From Prevotella sp. (lineage in GTDB: Bacteria > Bacteroidota > Bacteroidia > Bacteroidales > Bacteroidaceae): DNA of 64,000 nucleotides. Both the position numbers and the translations under genes were made by a program. The notes below the pieces were generated by a model. That model searched no databases. It was not told the DNA's origin and worked only from the letters and a program-made list of their open reading frames with translations. Positions 45,114-54,341 of this stretch are shown here, in pieces; position 1 is the stretch's first letter; each line of letters starts with the position of its first letter. Where the stretch lies: contig JAGAPR010000029.1 in assembly GCA_017623155.1 (NCBI GenBank), positions 1 to 64,000 of the forward strand, read 5' to 3'.

Positions 45114-47211
45114 ATATGGCGGCCCAGTTAATGTCTGTCTTGCGCAGCTCTTTCAGTCTGTTCCATAGCGTGGCATATTTCGCTTTTGCGCATTCCGGGT
45201 CGTCTTCGATTATGATTTGTGCCTCGTCCCGTGCCATTTGGACAATCTGTCCGTCTCGTGCTATATCGGCAATTTTAAGGTCGAATGCCATTCCGCTTTG
45301 CTGTGTCCCCTCAAGATCGCCGGGGCCGCGCAGTTTCAAGTCGGCTTCGGCGATGCGAAATCCGTCGCATGTGTCGCACATTATGTCGATGCGTTTGCGC
45401 GTGTCGTCGCTCATTTTCGGCGATGTCACGAGTATGCAGAATGACTGTTCGGCTCCGCGTCCCACGCGACCGCGCAGCTGATGCAGTTGGGACAGTCCGA
45501 AACGCTGTGCGTCGAATATCACCATCACCGACGCGTTGGGAACGTTTACGCCCACTTCTATTACTGTGGTGGCAACAAGTATCTGTGTCTCGCCGGCCAC
45601 GAACTTGCGCATTTCCTCTTCTTTCTCTTTCGGCTTCATGCGGCCGTGCACTTTGCTGAGGCGGAATTCGGGAAAAATCTGACGCAGTGTCTCATATCCG
45701 TTTTCAAGGTTTTTGAGGTCGCTTTTCTCGCTTTCCTCTATCAGCGGGAACACGATGTATATCTGCCGGCCGGCATTTATCTGTTTGCGTATGCCGTCAT
45801 ACAGGCTTGCCGTGCGGTTGTCTGTGACGTTGGTGGTGACTATCGGTTTTCTGCCGGGCGGCAGCTCGTCTATCACGCTCACGTCCAAGTCGCCGTAAAG
45901 TGTCATTGCAAGTGTTCTCGGTATAGGGGTGGCGGTCATCACGAGCACGTGCGGCGGACGCTCGCTTTTGCTCCACAGGCGGGCGCGCTGTGCCACACCG
46001 AAACGGTGTTGCTCGTCGACCACGACGATACCGAGGCGTGCAAACTTCACAGTGTCTTCTATCACGGCGTGCGTGCCCACGAGAATTTGGACATCTCCCG
46101 ACAGCAGTCCGTCGAGCACATCCTGTCTGCGCCTGCCTTTCACTATGCCGGTGAGCAATTCTACGCGTATGTTCATGCCCCGTATAAATTCGTTGATTGT
46201 GGCCAGATGCTGCTCGGCGAGGATTTCGGTGGGAGCCATGATGCAGGCTTGAAAACCGTTGTCGAGAGCTATGAGCATCGCCATGAGTGCCACGAGTGTC
46301 TTTCCCGAGCCCACATCGCCTTGCAGAAGGCGGTTCATCTGTCGTCCCGAGTTCATGTCGCTGCGTATCTCGCGCACCACTCTTTTTTGTGCTTCGGTGA
46401 GCGGGAAAGGAAGATTGTTGTGATAAAAGCCGTTGAAAAGTTTGCCGATGTGCGCGAAAACATATCCCCGATATTTGCGTCTGTGGTCGCTGGCATATCT
46501 CACTATGTTCAACTGAACGTAGAAAAGTTCTTCAAATTTGAGCCTTAACCGTGCGCGTTCGAGGTCGTGTGCGTTTTTTGGATAGTGTATTGTGCGGAGC
46601 GCTTCATCTCTCGACATGAGATGATGCTTGGTTGTGATGAAGTCGGGCAAGGTCTCTTTTATCGGCGTGTTTATGCGTTCGAGCATGCTTTTTGTCAGTT
46701 TCTCGAGTGTCCGCGATGTGATGCCGCTCTTCTTCATTTTCTCCGTTGTGGAGTAATAGGGTTGCAAGCCCATACCCTGCGGCTCGATGGTGTCGGCCGC
46801 GTCGATGTCGGGATGAACTACGTTTATGCGTCCGTTGAATATGGCAGGCCTGCCGAAAACGATATATTCCGTACCTATTTTATACGTTTTCTTCGCGTAT
46901 TTGCCGCCGTTAAACCATGTGAGGTCCATTATTCCCGTGCCGTCGGTGAAGTGAGCCACCACCCGTTCCTTGCGCGGCCCCATTTCGAAAGTCTCGAAAC
47001 TGAGTATTCTTCCGCGTATTTGCACGAACGGCATGTCGCCGGTAAGTTCCCTTACGGTGTACAGCCGGCTGCGGTCGACATATTTATAAGGATAGTACAT
47101 CAGCATGTCGCCGAACGAGGCGATGCCCAGTTCTGTGCTCAATATCTTCTTGCGGCTTGGTCCCACGCCGGGAAGAAACTGTATGTCTTGGCTCAATATG
47201 TCGGTAGTCAT
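45109..47211 (-). CDS. recG: ATP-dependent DNA helicase RecG
   Basis: 700 residues. RecG remodels stalled replication forks and recombination intermediates. The wedge domain lies in the first 170 residues. The helicase motifs are MNRLLQGDVGSGKTLVALMA (motif I), VVDEQHRFGVAQR (DEQH box), VLVMTATPIPRTLAM and the C-terminal QLRGRVGRGAEQSFCIL. It is the last gene of the pdxJ-DJ-1-ispD-recG operon, 6 bp after ispD. Confidence 0.96.
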   Translation of the reverse strand: MTTDILSQDIQFLPGVGPSRKKILSTELGIASFGDMLMYYPYKYVDRSRLYTVRELTGDMPFVQIRGRILSFETFEMGPRKERVVAHFTDGTGIMDLTWFNGGKYAKKTYKIGTEYIVFGRPAIFNGRINVVHPDIDAADTIEPQGMGLQPYYSTTEKMKKSGITSRTLEKLTKSMLERINTPIKETLPDFITTKHHLMSRDEALRTIHYPKNAHDLERARLRLKFEELFYVQLNIVRYASDHRRKYRGYVFAHIGKLFNGFYHNNLPFPLTEAQKRVVREIRSDMNSGRQMNRLLQGDVGSGKTLVALMAMLIALDNGFQACIMAPTEILAEQHLATINEFIRGMNIRVELLTGIVKGRRRQDVLDGLLSGDVQILVGTHAVIEDTVKFARLGIVVVDEQHRFGVAQRARLWSKSERPPHVLVMTATPIPRTLAMTLYGDLDVSVIDELPPGRKPIVTTNVTDNRTASLYDGIRKQINAGRQIYIVFPLIEESEKSDLKNLENGYETLRQIFPEFRLSKVHGRMKPKEKEEEMRKFVAGETQILVATTVIEVGVNVPNASVMVIFDAQRFGLSQLHQLRGRVGRGAEQSFCILVTSPKMSDDTRKRIDIMCDTCDGFRIAEADLKLRGPGDLEGTQQSGMAFDLKIADIARDGQIVQMARDEAQIIIEDDPECAKAKYATLWNRLKELRKTDINWAAIS

Positions 47212-47217
47212 TCTTTG

Positions 47218-47889
47218 TCAGTCGGCGAGAGCCTCTGCTATTGTGAGGTCGAAAGGAGTGGTTATTTTGATGTTTTCCCTGTTTCCGTCGATTAGTTTTA
47301 TCTCATGACCGAGACTTTCCACCACCGAAGCGTCGTCTGTGAAAGCCTCGGTGTATTCCTGCCGGTATGCTTCTTTCAGCAGCTTGATGTCGAATGTCTG
47401 CGGAGTCTGCACCAGTCGGTAGTCGTTGCGCGACACTGTCCCTGTGCCGATGTGGCGCAAAGTCTCCACCACCGGCGTGACGGGAACGGCCGCTCCCACC
47501 GTTCTTGCCGTGTCGAAGCAGCGTCGAATGACATCTGTCGCAGGGAAAGGGCGCACTCCGTCGTGCACGCCCGCCACACCGTCGGCATCGTCGGGGATGG
47601 CCTCCAGTCCGTTTTTCACGGAGTGAAATCGTGTCGCGCCACCGTTGACAATGGTGTGCGGTATGCCGAATGAGTGCTTGTCGCACAATTCGCGCCAATA
47701 ATCTTGCTGGCTTTCAGGCAGCACGAGTATTATGTTCAGCTTGTCGTCGTACTCGTGAAAGCGTCTGATTGTGCGCATGAGTACTGGCATTCCGCCTATC
47801 GGCAGAAACTGTTTGGGTATGTCGCTGCCCATGCGCTGTCCTTTGCCTCCGGCCACGATTATGGCGTAATCGCTTGTTTTGTACATCAT
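47218..47889 (-). CDS. ispD: 2-C-methyl-D-erythritol 4-phosphate cytidylyltransferase
   Basis: 223 residues. It makes CDP-methylerythritol, the third step of the non-mevalonate isoprenoid pathway. The nucleotide-binding loop is [31 protein letters not shown] and [11 protein letters not shown] follow. The protein could start at either of the two adjacent methionines (47889 or 47886). It lies between a DJ-1 family gene (8 bp) and recG. Confidence 0.94.
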   Translation of the reverse strand: MMYKTSDYAIIVAGGKGQRMGSDIPKQFLPIGGMPVLMRTIRRFHEYDDKLNIILVLPESQQDYWRELCDKHSFGIPHTIVNGGATRFHSVKNGLEAIPDDADGVAGVHDGVRPFPATDVIRRCFDTARTVGAAVPVTPVVETLRHIGTGTVSRNDYRLVQTPQTFDIKLLKEAYRQEYTEAFTDDASVVESLGHEIKLIDGNRENIKITTPFDLTIAEALAD

Positions 47890-47896
47890 CTGTTCG

Positions 47897-48466
47897 TTAT
47901 TTGTCGCTACCCATGAGATGCAGATACATCATGCCCCCTGCCACATCGTGCGCATTGGCCTCGTCTGTGAGCGTTGTGAGCAGTTCGTATGCAAACGGGA
48001 ATGTGGCTGCGGGACCTTCGCCGGTGGTTATGTTGCCGTCTGTGACAAACAGTTCGCCTGTATATTCGGCACCGTCGAGATATTTCTCAAATCCCGGATA
48101 GCATGTGGCGCGCCGGCCGTTGAGCAGTCCGAGACCGCCGAGTACCATCGGGGCGGCGCAGATGGCGGCTATTTTCCCGCCCCTTTCGTTCTGATTTAGC
48201 AGTGCGTCGCACACACCCTTGTGGGCATTCAGATTTGTGGCTCCGGGCATTCCGCCCGGCAATATGAGCATGTCGGCATTGTCGAGTCCGGCCCGATTGA
48301 ATGTGATGTCTGCGTAGATTGTCACGCCGTGTGATGATGTTACGGCCGTATCGTCGTTTATGCTCACTGTTTTCACATCCACGCCTCCGCGCCGCAGAAT
48401 GTCTACCGTGCCCAACGCTTCTACATCTTCAAATCCGTTTGCGAGAAAAATATATGCTTTTGCCAT
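47897..48466 (-). CDS. DJ-1/PfpI family protein
   Basis: 189 residues of the glutamine-amidotransferase-like fold. The nucleophile elbow AAICAAP places the reactive Cys at residue 103; Glu in [10 protein letters not shown] near residue 13 and [13 protein letters not shown] complete the DJ-1 pattern. Members are reported as protein or nucleotide deglycases, chaperones or ThiJ-like proteins; the exact role is not settled. It lies between pdxJ and ispD in one operon. Confidence 0.9.
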   Translation of the reverse strand: MAKAYIFLANGFEDVEALGTVDILRRGGVDVKTVSINDDTAVTSSHGVTIYADITFNRAGLDNADMLILPGGMPGATNLNAHKGVCDALLNQNERGGKIAAICAAPMVLGGLGLLNGRRATCYPGFEKYLDGAEYTGELFVTDGNITTGEGPAATFPFAYELLTTLTDEANAHDVAGGMMYLHLMGSDK

Positions 48467-48485
48467 TGTGTATTGTGTTTATTGA

Positions 48486-49199
48486 TTATTCTATACATTT
48501 ATTATATAGTGCTATTGTATCTTTAAGTCCGAGGTATAGTGCGTCGCAGATCAGCGCATGCCCTATGCTTACCTCGTCTACCCACGGTATCATGGAGTGA
48601 AAGAAGTGCAGGTTTACGAGACTGAGGTCGTGCCCGGCGTTGAGCCCGAGCCCGAGTTCGCGTGCCGCTTCGGCCGCTTTCACGAACGGGGCAATTGCTT
48701 TTTCGCGGTTGTCGGCATATCCGGCGGCATACGGTTCGGTGTACAGTTCCACCCGGTCGGTGCCGCATTCTTTGGCGTGTGCCACCATTTCCGGCTCGGC
48801 ATCGACGAATATTGATGTGCGTATGCCCGCTTCCTTAAATCTGCCGATGACCTCGGTAAGAAACGTTTTGTTCGTTTTTGTGTTCCATCCGTGGTTTGAT
48901 GTGAGCTGATCGGCGGCATCCGGCACGAGCGTTACCTGTGTGGGGCGTGTCTCAAGCACAAGGTTTATATAGCTTTCCGTTGGGTTACCCTCAATGTTCA
49001 GTTCCGTATTTATCAGCGGGCGGATGTCTCTCACGTCTTGATAGCGTATGTGTCTCTCGTCAGGTCTCGGGTGAACGGTGATACCTTGTGCACCGAACAA
49101 CTCGCAGTCGAGCGCCACTTTCAACACATCGGGATTGTTGGCTCCGCGTGCATTGCGTATTGTGGCCACTTTGTTGATGTTTACGCTTAATTTCGTCAT
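48486..49199 (-). CDS. pdxJ: Pyridoxine 5'-phosphate synthase
   Basis: 237 residues. PdxJ joins deoxyxylulose 5-phosphate and 3-amino-1-hydroxyacetone 1-phosphate to make pyridoxine phosphate. Markers are [51 protein letters not shown] and [14 protein letters not shown]. Its substrate is also the precursor of the IspD pathway, encoded two genes downstream. It is the first gene of a four-gene operon, divergent from nadK. Confidence 0.95.
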   Translation of the reverse strand: MTKLSVNINKVATIRNARGANNPDVLKVALDCELFGAQGITVHPRPDERHIRYQDVRDIRPLINTELNIEGNPTESYINLVLETRPTQVTLVPDAADQLTSNHGWNTKTNKTFLTEVIGRFKEAGIRTSIFVDAEPEMVAHAKECGTDRVELYTEPYAAGYADNREKAIAPFVKAAEAARELGLGLNAGHDLSLVNLHFFHSMIPWVDEVSIGHALICDALYLGLKDTIALYNKCIE

Positions 49200-49247
49200 T
49201 TATGTAATTAATTTAAATTGTTTGCTTCCGTTTTCATCAAAAATCAG

Positions 49248-49256
49248 TAAATTTGC
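49248..49256 (+). promoter_or_regulatory. nadK promoter (-7 box)
   Basis: TAAATTTGC on the plus strand, about 84 bp upstream of nadK. It overlaps in space with the pdxJ promoter on the other strand (49270-49278), a compact divergent arrangement. Confidence 0.55.
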
Positions 49257-49269
49257 GGAAATATTCACC

Positions 49270-49278
49270 GCAAATTTA
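49270..49278 (-). promoter_or_regulatory. pdxJ operon promoter (-7 box)
   Basis: TAAATTTGC on the minus strand, 71 bp upstream of the pdxJ start. It has the same 9 bases as the nadK box; the two face away from each other with 13 bp between them. Confidence 0.55.
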
Positions 49279-49339
49279 CGAAATGTTTGTCAAATAAAGG
49301 CACAGCATAGATATAAAAGATTGATAAAGAACGAATTTT

Positions 49340-50227
49340 ATGACATCACGAAAACTTAAATTCGCGATATTCGGCAATACATACCAGACTCATAAGTCTG
49401 TGGCCATAAACCAAGTGTTGGCCTGTTTGCGTGCCGGTGGGGCAGAAGTGTATATTGATAGGGAATATTATGAATTTCTTGCGGCATCCGGATTGATAGC
49501 GCCGGATGAGGTTGCCGTGTTCGATGGTGATGATTTCGATGCGTCTTTTGTAATATCGATGGGTGGTGACGGCACGTTTCTTAAATCCGCCGGTCGTGTA
49601 GGCGACAAGGAAATACCGATACTCGGTGTCAATATAGGGCGTCTCGGGTTTCTTGCCGGTGTCAATCCCAACGATTTTTCCGAGTGTTTCCGTTCGCTCG
49701 CGGCAGGAGATTACGATACCGAAAGCCGTGCGGTGATTGCGGTGGAGAACGACGGTGAACCTTTCACCGACTATGGTAGGGCACTGAATGATGTGGCCAT
49801 TTTGAAGCGCGACAACGCTTCCATGATATCGATACGCACGCAGATAGACGGCGAATATCTCACAACGTTTCGGGCGGACGGCCTTATTGTCAGTACGCCC
49901 ACAGGCTCAACGGCTTACTCTTTATCCAACGGCGGCCCGATAATAGTGCCGGGCACACACGTGCTTTCGCTCACGGCGGTGGCTCCTCATAGTCTTAATA
50001 TTCGCCCGATAGTCATTCCCGACACGTCGACGGTGACGCTGACGGTAGAGAGTCGCAGCCATAATTTCCTCGTGGCGGTAGACGGACGGTCGGAGAAATG
50101 CAGTGATGTGACAAGTCTCACCATCCGCAAGGCACCATATCAGGTTCGGATAGTGAAGCGGGCGGGCTATCGATATTTCGATACTTTGCGCGAAAAGATG
50201 ATGTGGGGAATGGACAAAAGGTCGTGA
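49340..50227 (+). CDS. nadK: NAD kinase
   Basis: 295 residues. It phosphorylates NAD to NADP. The GGDGTFL motif (near residue 75), NIGRLGFLAGVNP, LNDVAILKRD and ADGLIVSTPTGSTAYSLSNGGPI are all present. ATP, not polyphosphate, is the likely donor in this group, but that is not decided by the sequence. An ABC exporter gene follows after 24 bp. Confidence 0.96.
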   Translation: MTSRKLKFAIFGNTYQTHKSVAINQVLACLRAGGAEVYIDREYYEFLAASGLIAPDEVAVFDGDDFDASFVISMGGDGTFLKSAGRVGDKEIPILGVNIGRLGFLAGVNPNDFSECFRSLAAGDYDTESRAVIAVENDGEPFTDYGRALNDVAILKRDNASMISIRTQIDGEYLTTFRADGLIVSTPTGSTAYSLSNGGPIIVPGTHVLSLTAVAPHSLNIRPIVIPDTSTVTLTVESRSHNFLVAVDGRSEKCSDVTSLTIRKAPYQVRIVKRAGYRYFDTLREKMMWGMDKRS

Positions 50228-50251
50228 AAACACCGTTTTTGATTTATTGTT

Positions 50252-51922
50252 ATGGCAGAAAAAACGGGAAATACAGGTTATAAGTGGTTTGAAATAATAT
50301 CGTGGTTATGGCGCATGTCGCGCGGAAACAGGACGCAGGCCGTGCTCAATGCCGCTTTGGGACTGTTTGGCGTGGTCGTCAGCCTCGGCTCTGTGTGGGC
50401 TGTTCAGCGTGCCATTGATATCGCGGCAGGCGCCCGTCACGGCGATTTGTACATGGCGGTGGCGTTGATGGCGGGGTTGATATTGTGCGATTTTGCCATA
50501 AACATCGGTCGGGTATGGATAAAAAACATTCTCGGAATAAAGGCGCAGAACCGCATGCAGCGCAGTATGCTCAATCGTTTGTTGCGTGCCGAGTGGAGCG
50601 GACGTGAGCGATTTCACAGTGGCGATGTCATAAACCGCCTCGAACAAGACGTGGCTTCGGTGGTTACATTTGTCACAGAGACCATTCCCAATACCGTTTC
50701 CGTGCTGGCAATGTTCATCGGTGCTTTTATATATTTGATGCGGATGGATACCGTGTTGGCTTTTATCACGGTGGGCATTCTTCCTGTTTTCATTCTTGCG
50801 AGCCGCATTTATGTGAACCGTATGCGGCGTTATACGCGTCTTGTGCGTACGAGCGACAGTAATGTCCAGAGTATATTGCAAGAGACTGTGCAGCACAGGA
50901 TGCTCATAAAGACACTCGAATGCGGCGGGATGATGCTCGTACATCTTGACGACAAGCATGCCGAGTTGCGCTCACATGTCCGTAAGCGCACGGTTTTCTC
51001 CGTGTATTCCAATTTAATTCTCAACACGGGCTTCTCGCTCGGATACATCATTGCGTTTTTATGGAGCGCGGTGCGACTGTATAATCACACACTTACTTTC
51101 GGAGCGATGACCGCCTTTCTGCAACTTGTATATCGAATACAAGGCCCGGCGAGAGATATTACCAAGCTCGCCCCGGCGTTTGTATCGGTATTTACGGCAG
51201 CCGAACGGCTCATGGAACTGGAGGATATTCCTGCCGAAACTCAGGGTGATGACGTGAAACTTTCGGGTAAATGCGGAGTGCGGCTCAGCGGAGTAAGCTA
51301 CAAGTATCGTGACGGAAAGCGAATGATAATAGACAATCTCTCATTCGATTTCAAGCCCGGCAGTTGCACGGCGATACTCGGAGAGACCGGAGCAGGCAAG
51401 ACTACGCTTGTGAGGATGATATTATCGTTGATACATCCGCAAGCCGGTAGGGCGGAGATTTACAGCGAGTCGGGCGATGTGGCGGTTCTTTCTCCGCTCA
51501 CACGGTGCAACTTTGTGTATGTTCCACAGGGTAATACGCTACTCAGCGGTACCATTCGCGACAATCTGTCGCTGGGCAATTCCACGGCCACGGATGATGA
51601 GATGCGTGATGCTTTGAAGCGGGCTTGCGCCGATTTCGTACTCAATCTGCCCGACGGACTTGACACCGTGGCCGCAGAAGCGGGTGGGGGATTGAGCGAG
51701 GGACAGGCTCAACGCATCGCGATAGCGCGTGCATTGCTGCGCAATCGTGCCATCTTACTGTTCGATGAGGCCACGAGCGCGCTCGATCCCGATACGGAAC
51801 GTCGTCTGCTTAAGAATATTTTGAGTGAGACCGACAAGACAGTGATATTCATTACCCACCGTCCTGCGGTGGTGGAGTATTGCGACAGCGTGTTGACTGT
51901 AGAGGAAACAAAAAGCGAGTGA
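50252..51922 (+). CDS. ABC transporter, fused membrane and ATPase domains
   Basis: 556 residues. An N-terminal exporter-type membrane domain (about 20-310, five or six segments such as AVLNAALGLFGVVVSLGSVW and VLAMFIGAFIYLM) is followed by an ATPase domain with Walker A GETGAGKTTLVRM (about 376), signature LSEGQAQRIAIARALL (near 484) and Walker B ILLFDEATSALD. It works as a dimer. It resembles lipid, peptide or multidrug exporters; the substrate cannot be read from the sequence. It ends in a bidirectional terminator. Confidence 0.9.
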   Translation: MAEKTGNTGYKWFEIISWLWRMSRGNRTQAVLNAALGLFGVVVSLGSVWAVQRAIDIAAGARHGDLYMAVALMAGLILCDFAINIGRVWIKNILGIKAQNRMQRSMLNRLLRAEWSGRERFHSGDVINRLEQDVASVVTFVTETIPNTVSVLAMFIGAFIYLMRMDTVLAFITVGILPVFILASRIYVNRMRRYTRLVRTSDSNVQSILQETVQHRMLIKTLECGGMMLVHLDDKHAELRSHVRKRTVFSVYSNLILNTGFSLGYIIAFLWSAVRLYNHTLTFGAMTAFLQLVYRIQGPARDITKLAPAFVSVFTAAERLMELEDIPAETQGDDVKLSGKCGVRLSGVSYKYRDGKRMIIDNLSFDFKPGSCTAILGETGAGKTTLVRMILSLIHPQAGRAEIYSESGDVAVLSPLTRCNFVYVPQGNTLLSGTIRDNLSLGNSTATDDEMRDALKRACADFVLNLPDGLDTVAAEAGGGLSEGQAQRIAIARALLRNRAILLFDEATSALDPDTERRLLKNILSETDKTVIFITHRPAVVEYCDSVLTVEETKSE

Positions 51923-51946
51923 AGCACCATTGCATCACTCGCTTTT
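51915..51946. terminator. Bidirectional terminator between the ABC gene and the kinase gene
   Basis: GCGAGTGA (51915-51922, overlapping the ABC stop) pairs with TCACTCGC (51935-51942). A T-run follows on the plus strand and an A-run precedes it (51910-51914), so it works for both convergent genes. Confidence 0.85.
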
Positions 51947-51972
51947 GTCTTATATGTCTATATCGCGAATAA

Positions 51973-53772
51973 TTATTGTAGTGGCAGGGTTATCATTGCT
52001 TTCACACCACTTTCATATTTCTTGTCGAATTTAAGTTCGCCGCCCAATTGTTCGGCTATTTGACGCGACAAAGGAATACCTATTCCCAATCCGCTTTTGA
52101 ACTCGTCTATTTTATAAAACAGTTCGAAAATCTTGTCAATCTGTTCCTCCGGGATACGTTTCCCTTGGTTGGTGATGCTTATTATAATGTTCTTTTTCCT
52201 GTCGTCTTGTCCGCATTCTATCAATATCTCTCCGCCATCGCCGAATTTGCATGCGTTGTCGAGCAGGTTGTCGAGAATGTTTGCCACACCTTTGGCGTTG
52301 GTTCTTATTTTCTGTTTGTCGCTTACCGAGGTGTTAAAGGCGAATGTCGTGCCTGCGGGCAGTTTCTCGTTATTTCTTTCCATTGCCTCCCGACAGATGT
52401 CGTTGCATGCAATCAGGTCGTCTTTGCCCATGTAGCTTGTGCTTGTAAGAGACGATACATTGAGCAGATTATTTATTATCTTGACAATCTGGTCGGAGCT
52501 GTTTGATATCTTTTTTGCTATGTCGAGCCTGTCTTCCTGTGACGGTTGGAAGTCGGGCATGCTCATTAATTGCGTAAATCCCGATATTATATTAAGCGGA
52601 GTGCGTATCTCGTGGCTCATGTTGTTTCGTATTATATTCTTCATTCGTTCCGCTTCCTGAGCCTTGTCTCTCATTATTTCGAGCTCGCGATTTTTGCGTT
52701 TGAGTTTTTTCAAGTATCGGTTTCTGTTTCTCATCACAAGAACGAGGCACGCGATGACGACCAATGACATTGTGACAGCGAGTATAAGTGCCATGTTTAT
52801 CGTCTTGTCTCTTCTCGAGCGTTCCATCATCTTGATAACTTCGATGTCGTTTTCAATCTCGTTCAGGTCGTCTATCATTATGACGCTGGTGATGGAATCT
52901 TTGGCTTTGGTGTATCTTTGCAGCTCTTTGTATGCGGAATTCATGTCGCCCGAAATCTCAAAAATCCTGTTTCTCATCTTGTGTTGGTCAAGACTTGTCA
53001 TGCGATTGGCTTCTTCCAACGCCTTGTCATATTCACCGCAAGCCGTGTAGTACGCCATTTGCGCATATACACTATACGTCTCGCTGAAGCTCTTTCCGTA
53101 TTCTTTTCTCAGTCGTGTGTAGTTCTTGTATTCTTTCTTTACCGCATCCCAGTCATTATTAAAGAAATGTGCGATGATCATAAAACCTGTAATATCGCTG
53201 TGTTCATATTTCATTGTTTTGGGGTTCAGTAGTGATTTGGCTTTCTCTAAGTTCTTGATTGCACCCTCGGGGTCATTTTCCAACTTTATGTTGGCGAGTT
53301 CCTTGTATATCTGTGTTAGGAAAATAGAGTCGTTCTTGTCGGCTTCTTGCATTGCTTTTCGCAGGTGTTTTTCGCCCAAGACAATGTTTCCTTGCAGCGA
53401 ATAAATAACGCCCATCAAATATGTCGCGTAGTGATATTCCTCCGGACAGTTACGCCATTTCATGTCTTTCGACATCTCGATGGTTTTTCTTAGAGCCATG
53501 AAAAAATGGTTGAGGTTTATTTCATAGATTATCTCGCTTTGCCAAGCAATGTAGAAGTTGTGCATATCTTTCTTGGTAAGGCAATATACTTTGTATTTCT
53601 CTATGGCGTCGTAGAAAGCATCTTTATCGCTTGTGTTGAAGTACTTGTACATGTCTTCCACGAGTTTTTCACCCAGAGTGTCTGTTTCTTGTGTCTCTTT
53701 TGCGGAGGCATTTGTTGCTGTCAGCAGGCTGAAAAACAATATTATTATGGTTAGAAGACGTTTTTTTATCAT
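51973..53772 (-). CDS. TPR-containing membrane sensor histidine kinase
   Basis: 599 residues. After a signal sequence (KKRLLTIIILFFSLLTATNASA) comes a periplasmic helical repeat part of TPR type (about 25-325), one membrane segment (MALILAVTMSLVVIACLVLV), a coiled linker, and a kinase core: H-box NMSHEIRTPLNIISGF (His near 386), N-box NILDNLLDNACKFGDGG (near 505) and a GLGIGIPLSR G-box. No receiver or DNA-binding domain is attached and no response regulator is adjacent, so the partner is elsewhere. This TPR-kinase layout is common in Bacteroidetes. Confidence 0.92.
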   Translation of the reverse strand: MIKKRLLTIIILFFSLLTATNASAKETQETDTLGEKLVEDMYKYFNTSDKDAFYDAIEKYKVYCLTKKDMHNFYIAWQSEIIYEINLNHFFMALRKTIEMSKDMKWRNCPEEYHYATYLMGVIYSLQGNIVLGEKHLRKAMQEADKNDSIFLTQIYKELANIKLENDPEGAIKNLEKAKSLLNPKTMKYEHSDITGFMIIAHFFNNDWDAVKKEYKNYTRLRKEYGKSFSETYSVYAQMAYYTACGEYDKALEEANRMTSLDQHKMRNRIFEISGDMNSAYKELQRYTKAKDSITSVIMIDDLNEIENDIEVIKMMERSRRDKTINMALILAVTMSLVVIACLVLVMRNRNRYLKKLKRKNRELEIMRDKAQEAERMKNIIRNNMSHEIRTPLNIISGFTQLMSMPDFQPSQEDRLDIAKKISNSSDQIVKIINNLLNVSSLTSTSYMGKDDLIACNDICREAMERNNEKLPAGTTFAFNTSVSDKQKIRTNAKGVANILDNLLDNACKFGDGGEILIECGQDDRKKNIIISITNQGKRIPEEQIDKIFELFYKIDEFKSGLGIGIPLSRQIAEQLGGELKFDKKYESGVKAMITLPLQ

Positions 53773-53871
53773 GTTAATATTTCAAGATTGCACATAGATT
53801 TATGTTGTTGCAGCGTCATTTAATTGTCTCATGAATGGTTTTCGGATATATGGCGACACTGTCAACTCCAT

Positions 53872-53880
53872 GCAAAGATA
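53872..53880 (-). promoter_or_regulatory. Promoter of the histidine kinase (-7 box)
   Basis: TATCTTTGC followed by ATGG on the minus strand, 100 bp upstream of the start codon. No clear TTTG was found at -33; the C9 tract lies just upstream of that position. Confidence 0.6.
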
Positions 53881-53905
53881 TGAATAAAAATTCACATTTC
53901 TTTGT

Positions 53906-53914
53906 GGGGGGGGG
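53906..53914. repeat. G9 homopolymer tract
   Basis: Nine G on the plus strand (GTGGGGGGGGGTAAAA region), intergenic. Tracts of this length can change length by slippage. Confidence 0.8.
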
Positions 53915-54005
53915 TAAAAATAAGAAAATAAATGTAAAATATCGTAAACAAATGGGCGCGAAAATGCGCTATAAGTCGCTTTTTTCTGTTTTGCGCCCTG
54001 TATTT

Positions 54006-54206
54006 TCAGTGTTTGTGTCTGTTGGCCCGTTGCTCGCGGTATTTGGCTTTTTGCCGTGCCGAACCGCTGCCGTGCGCTCCGGTAATATACTGTTTTTTCT
54101 TGGCTTTGGTTTTCACTTTGCCGTTTCCGTTGTCTTTCTTAGGGCTGTTTTTGAACACTACTCCGCCGCCGGCTATAATCTCGTCGATGTTGTCTCCAAT
54201 GCTCAT
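54006..54206 (-). CDS. Small basic protein, function unknown
   Basis: 66 residues: MSIGDNIDEIIAGGGVVFKN at the start, then a Lys/Gly-rich middle (KKDNGNGKVKTKAKKK) and an Arg/Lys/His-rich end (RQKAKYREQRANRHKH). It is hydrophilic, with no leader or membrane segment, and could bind nucleic acid. It lies 135 bp downstream of the AICAR formyltransferase gene on the same strand. The amino-acid pattern looks like a real protein more than a chance frame, but I recognise no family. Confidence 0.5.
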   Translation of the reverse strand: MSIGDNIDEIIAGGGVVFKNSPKKDNGNGKVKTKAKKKQYITGAHGSGSARQKAKYREQRANRHKH

Positions 54207-54341
54207 TTTATTTCGTAATGTTTCTTGTTTGTTAATGAAAAGTGCCGAATGGGCAGACTTGGTAAAGCGAAAGATAAGGAGGCATGGCTGTGCCGCGAAA
54301 GCGAACGGTGCCGGGTCTCCTTATCTTTGTGTGTCTTATTA

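Larger units (their letters stand above)
53773..54005. other. Upstream region of the kinase gene with a G9/C9 tract
   Basis: Contains the kinase promoter (minus strand, TATCTTTGC at 53872-53880) and a run of nine G at 53906-53914. On the minus strand this is a C9 tract starting 26 bases upstream of the -7 box. No gene is seen. Confidence 0.6.

Noticed and set aside
45481..46548. 355-residue plus-strand open frame inside recG
   Set aside because: recG on the minus strand has all helicase motifs; this is a shadow frame.
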